6,404 nucleotides of DNA, taken from contig NZ_SMYO01000055.1 in assembly GCF_004358205.1 (NCBI RefSeq), positions 1 to 6,404 on the forward strand, in the 5' to 3' direction. This stretch comes from Bacillus salipaludis. GTDB taxonomy: Bacteria; Bacillota; Bacilli; Bacillales_B; DSM-18226. Below the pieces are notes generated by a model. The model had not been told where the DNA came from. It searched no databases and was given only the letters and a program-made list of their open reading frames with translations. The position numbers and the translations under genes were made by a program. This document shows positions 5,080-6,404 of the stretch, in pieces; within the stretch, counting starts at the first letter, position 1, and every line of letters starts with the position of its first letter.

Positions 5080-5934
5080 GTGCATAAAGTAAAAGTGTTT
5101 TTCAAAACTTTGATTCAAGGCTTTTTTCATCACAATATTATGTATTTAAGTTCCATCATTGCTTATTTTGGAGTTGCTTCGACTATTCCTCTTACGTTGC
5201 TGTTGATTTTTTTTGCATCTCTATTTATTGACGGTACAGCTGTTGAGCAGTTTCTCGATCATCTGTTTCAATCATTTATCCCTTCTATGCCGAAAGGGGA
5301 ATCATTTGTTACGACCACCATCGATCATCTAACTCAATTCCGTACTGCGGTGGGGATAATGGGCATTGGTGGACTGCTGTTGGCATCTATTGGCGGTTTC
5401 CTGTCTTTGCAAACAACGCTCGACACGATTTGTGAAGTTCGTAAATACCGTTCCTTTATTAAGCAGTACGTGATTGGGTTCGTGATGCTGGGTTTTTTGC
5501 TTCTGTTAATTCTTGTGTCTTCTCTTCTATCGGCGGTTTCACCCGAAGTCGCCATGAGTATCGCAAAATTTGATGGATTCGAATGGGTTCACATTGTTCA
5601 CATCATGTCAGGGACGTTCTTCTTGTTCTTCATGTTCGTAACCTGCTTTCTCTGCTATCGGATTCTACCTTCGGCAGCACTCTCGACGAAAGCTTTGCTG
5701 ACAGGAGCGATTGTGACCACAATAGGTGTTTACGTTGCACGCCAGCTGTTCGTTATTTATACCCATCATTTAGGGAATTACGAATTGATATATGGGACGC
5801 TAACGTTTACAACACTGGTCACGTTTTGGATCTATATTGTGAGCGTCCTCTTTTTGTTTGGCATGGAGTTATGTGTCACGGTTGACCGTGTTCGTGGGTT
5901 ACACCCATTACATAAGGATTATCAACCACAATAA
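5080..5934 (+). CDS. YihY/BrkB-family inner-membrane protein
   Basis: This polytopic membrane protein has 284 residues from the GTG at 5080. The frame stays open upstream to a TTG at 5020, which would give 304 residues. There is no ATG before the first membrane helix. The GTG is preferred because AGGGAAGG (5062-5069) precedes it, the TTG at 5020 has no such site, and the extra 20 residues do not resemble family N-termini. About six hydrophobic helices are visible, with family hallmarks: IMYLSSIIAYFGVASTIPLT in the first, YRILPSAALSTKALLTGAIV before the fifth, and YELIYGTLTFTTLVTFWIYI leading into the last. The family was once misnamed ribonuclease BN; its members are now seen as membrane proteins of uncertain, possibly transport-related, role. 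The gene appears monocistronic. Confidence 0.85.
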   Translation: MHKVKVFFKTLIQGFFHHNIMYLSSIIAYFGVASTIPLTLLLIFFASLFIDGTAVEQFLDHLFQSFIPSMPKGESFVTTTIDHLTQFRTAVGIMGIGGLLLASIGGFLSLQTTLDTICEVRKYRSFIKQYVIGFVMLGFLLLLILVSSLLSAVSPEVAMSIAKFDGFEWVHIVHIMSGTFFLFFMFVTCFLCYRILPSAALSTKALLTGAIVTTIGVYVARQLFVIYTHHLGNYELIYGTLTFTTLVTFWIYIVSVLFLFGMELCVTVDRVRGLHPLHKDYQPQ

Positions 5935-5969
5935 AGCATAGGATTTTTTATTTGTTTTATCTTCTCTGC

Positions 5970-6000
5970 CCTATCAGGTACAAGCTCTAAAATGTCCTCA
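5970..6000 (+). repeat. Diverged left-end fragment of the intergenic repeat (copy E)
   Basis: CTATCAGGTACAA is followed by a TAAA spaced as in copy B; 18 of 29 positions match copy B. No hairpin follows. It sits just after the YihY-like gene, the usual position for this repeat. Confidence 0.3.
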
Positions 6001-6012
6001 ATAATCTATATA

Positions 6013-6081
6013 ATGGATGGTACGGGAGGCAAATTTTTAACTATGTATATGTTAGCGGTTGTAGGAATCAGAGTTATATAA
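6013..6081 (+). pseudogene. Short hydrophobic ORF, possibly a truncated membrane-protein start
   Basis: A 22-codon frame reads MDGTGGKFLTMYMLAVVGIRVI and ends in TAA three bases before the inverted repeat at 6084. The sequence resembles the first membrane helix of a polytopic protein. No Shine-Dalgarno site precedes the ATG at 6013, and GGGAGG (6024-6029) lies rather far from the inner ATG at 6043. It may be a remnant, a small peptide or chance. Confidence 0.2.
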
Positions 6082-6083
6082 AA

Positions 6084-6139
6084 ATTATCAAAAGAAGTAG
6101 GATGCTACAAGTTGGCTCTTAAAGGGTGCTTTTGATAAT
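6084..6139. repeat. Inverted repeat with 11-bp perfect arms
   Basis: ATTATCAAAAG (6084-6094) is the exact complement of CTTTTGATAAT (6129-6139), with 34 nt between. A small inner hairpin, GTAG-GATG-CTAC (6097-6108), lies in the loop. A terminator follows 3 nt later, an arrangement reminiscent of a structured leader. No gene follows before the intron. Confidence 0.5.
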
Positions 6140-6190
6140 GATGGGAACGCTTTGGCGGTTCCCTTTTTGTTATTCTAGAGTTAGTTTGTG
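6116..6190 (+). repeat. Terminator-bearing intergenic repeat, copy G (diverged)
   Basis: A left motif CTCTTAAAGGGTGC is followed by an intact hairpin and T5 (6143-6168), then GTTATT, and an end containing TTAGTTTGTG that resembles TTAGTTAATA of copy B. Its hairpin is also close to that of copy F: GGGAACGCTTTGGCGGTTCC against GGGATCGCTACGGTGGTCC. Confidence 0.4.
6143..6168 (+). terminator. Intrinsic terminator, first of a tandem pair
   Basis: GGGAAC pairs with GTTCCC around an inner GC/GC closing stem, followed by TTTTT (6164-6168). It is the first clear terminator after the YihY-like gene. Confidence 0.75.
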
Positions 6191-6201
6191 AAGGGTTGCA
6201 C

Positions 6202-6262
6202 TTATACTAAGGGGTGCTTATTTTTTAAAGAAGGGATCGCTACGGTGGTCCCTTCTTCTTAT
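6202..6262 (+). repeat. Left half of terminator-bearing intergenic repeat (copy F, 5' exon of the intron)
   Basis: TATACTAAGGGGTGC (6203-6217) resembles the CTAACGGGTGC left motif. An intact hairpin follows and the copy ends in CTTAT exactly where the intron begins. The expected right half (TGTGGTAAC...) is missing, as it would be if the intron split the element. This is the mirror of copy C at the other end of the window. Confidence 0.5.
6228..6260 (+). terminator. Strong terminator directly upstream of the IIC intron
   Basis: AAGAAGGGA (6228-6236) pairs with TCCCTTCTT (6249-6257). The stem continues through four more pairs, two of them G-U, to a C(TACG)G tetraloop of the very stable UNCG class, giving a 13-bp stem. 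The tail is CTTAT, then the intron. Intrinsic terminators are the known landing sites of class C introns. Confidence 0.8.
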
Positions 6263-6404
6263 GTGCGCCCGGCATGGGCGATAACTTGGTGGTGAAAGTC
6301 CACTACAGGCTTGGCAGTAGGAACTGTTAGCCAATAGCAAGGGTGTCCACCGTGAGGTGGAATCTGAAGGAAGCTGGAGGCAAATTCTCGAACTGACGAA
6401 CAGA
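6263..6404 (+). mobile_element. Group IIC intron, 5' end (domain I, cut by window edge)
   Basis: The sequence opens with GTGCGCCCGGCATGGG and continues with conserved domain I stretches: GGTGAAAGTCC, GGAACTGTTAGCC, GCAAGGGTGTCC, a CCACC-GTGA-GGTGG hairpin, and GGAATCTGAAGGAAGC. These agree with the 5' region of class C introns such as that of Oceanobacillus iheyensis, as I remember it. It begins 2 nt after the terminator tail, as class C target choice predicts. Orientation is the same as the 3' fragment at 1-214. Whether both come from identical copies cannot be tested because they do not overlap. Confidence 0.88.

Noticed and set aside
5334..5555. 73-codon minus-strand ORF opposite the YihY-like gene
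   Set aside because: Antisense shadow without support.
5583..5885. 100-codon plus-strand ORF inside the YihY-like gene
   Set aside because: Out-of-frame shadow: Cys/Arg/His-rich and unlike any family, whereas the main frame has clear YihY signatures.
1..6404. CRISPR array, tRNA, rRNA, phage, toxin-antitoxin or defence genes
   Set aside because: Looked for and not seen: no regularly spaced direct repeats of CRISPR size, no cloverleaf ending in CCA, and none of the ORFs has motifs of those families.

Overview
The window looks like chromosomal DNA from a member of the Bacillaceae (low-GC Firmicute). The evidence is the AT-rich intergenic DNA, strong AAGGAG/GAGGTGG-type ribosome binding sites, U-tract terminators, a PhoP-type box and the protein families present. 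The genus cannot be fixed from the sequence.

Layout. Positions 1-214 are the 3' end of a class C (IIC) group II intron: the last 47 codons of its maturase, domain V and domain VI. Positions 6263-6404 are the 5' end of another IIC intron copy in the same orientation. Between them lie five complete genes. They are a secreted PHP-domain metallophosphoesterase (616-2154, +), a HupE/UreJ-type membrane protein (2265-3323, +), a small protein of unknown function (3607-4158, +), a VOC/glyoxalase-fold protein (4357-4740, -) and a YihY/BrkB-type membrane protein (about 5080-5934, +). Two small broken or doubtful ORFs lie after the HupE-like and YihY-like genes.

Regulation. The PHP gene is preceded by TTAACA-like hexamers repeated every 11 bp, the layout of a PhoP box, with a -10 where Pho-regulon promoters usually have one. 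This suggests induction by phosphate starvation. The HupE-like gene follows a terminator and has its own weak promoter with a 16-bp palindrome between -35 and -10, a typical repressor-operator position. A secreted metal-dependent phosphoesterase next to a HupE-type (nickel/cobalt-permease-like) membrane protein suggests, but does not prove, a link between metal handling and phosphate scavenging.

The most unusual feature is a family of degenerate intergenic elements of about 60-85 bp. Each has a left motif like CTAACGGGTGC, then a hairpin with a T-tract, TTAT|TG, and a right motif like TAACGGGGCAGGAT. Two fairly complete unoccupied copies (3442-3528, 4170-4252) and several partial copies are present. 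The 3' exon of the left intron is the right half of such an element and the 5' exon of the right intron is a left half, so both introns appear to have inserted at the same point, just after the terminator T-tract. Both window ends lie inside this probably multi-copy intron, which fits a contig broken at repeats.
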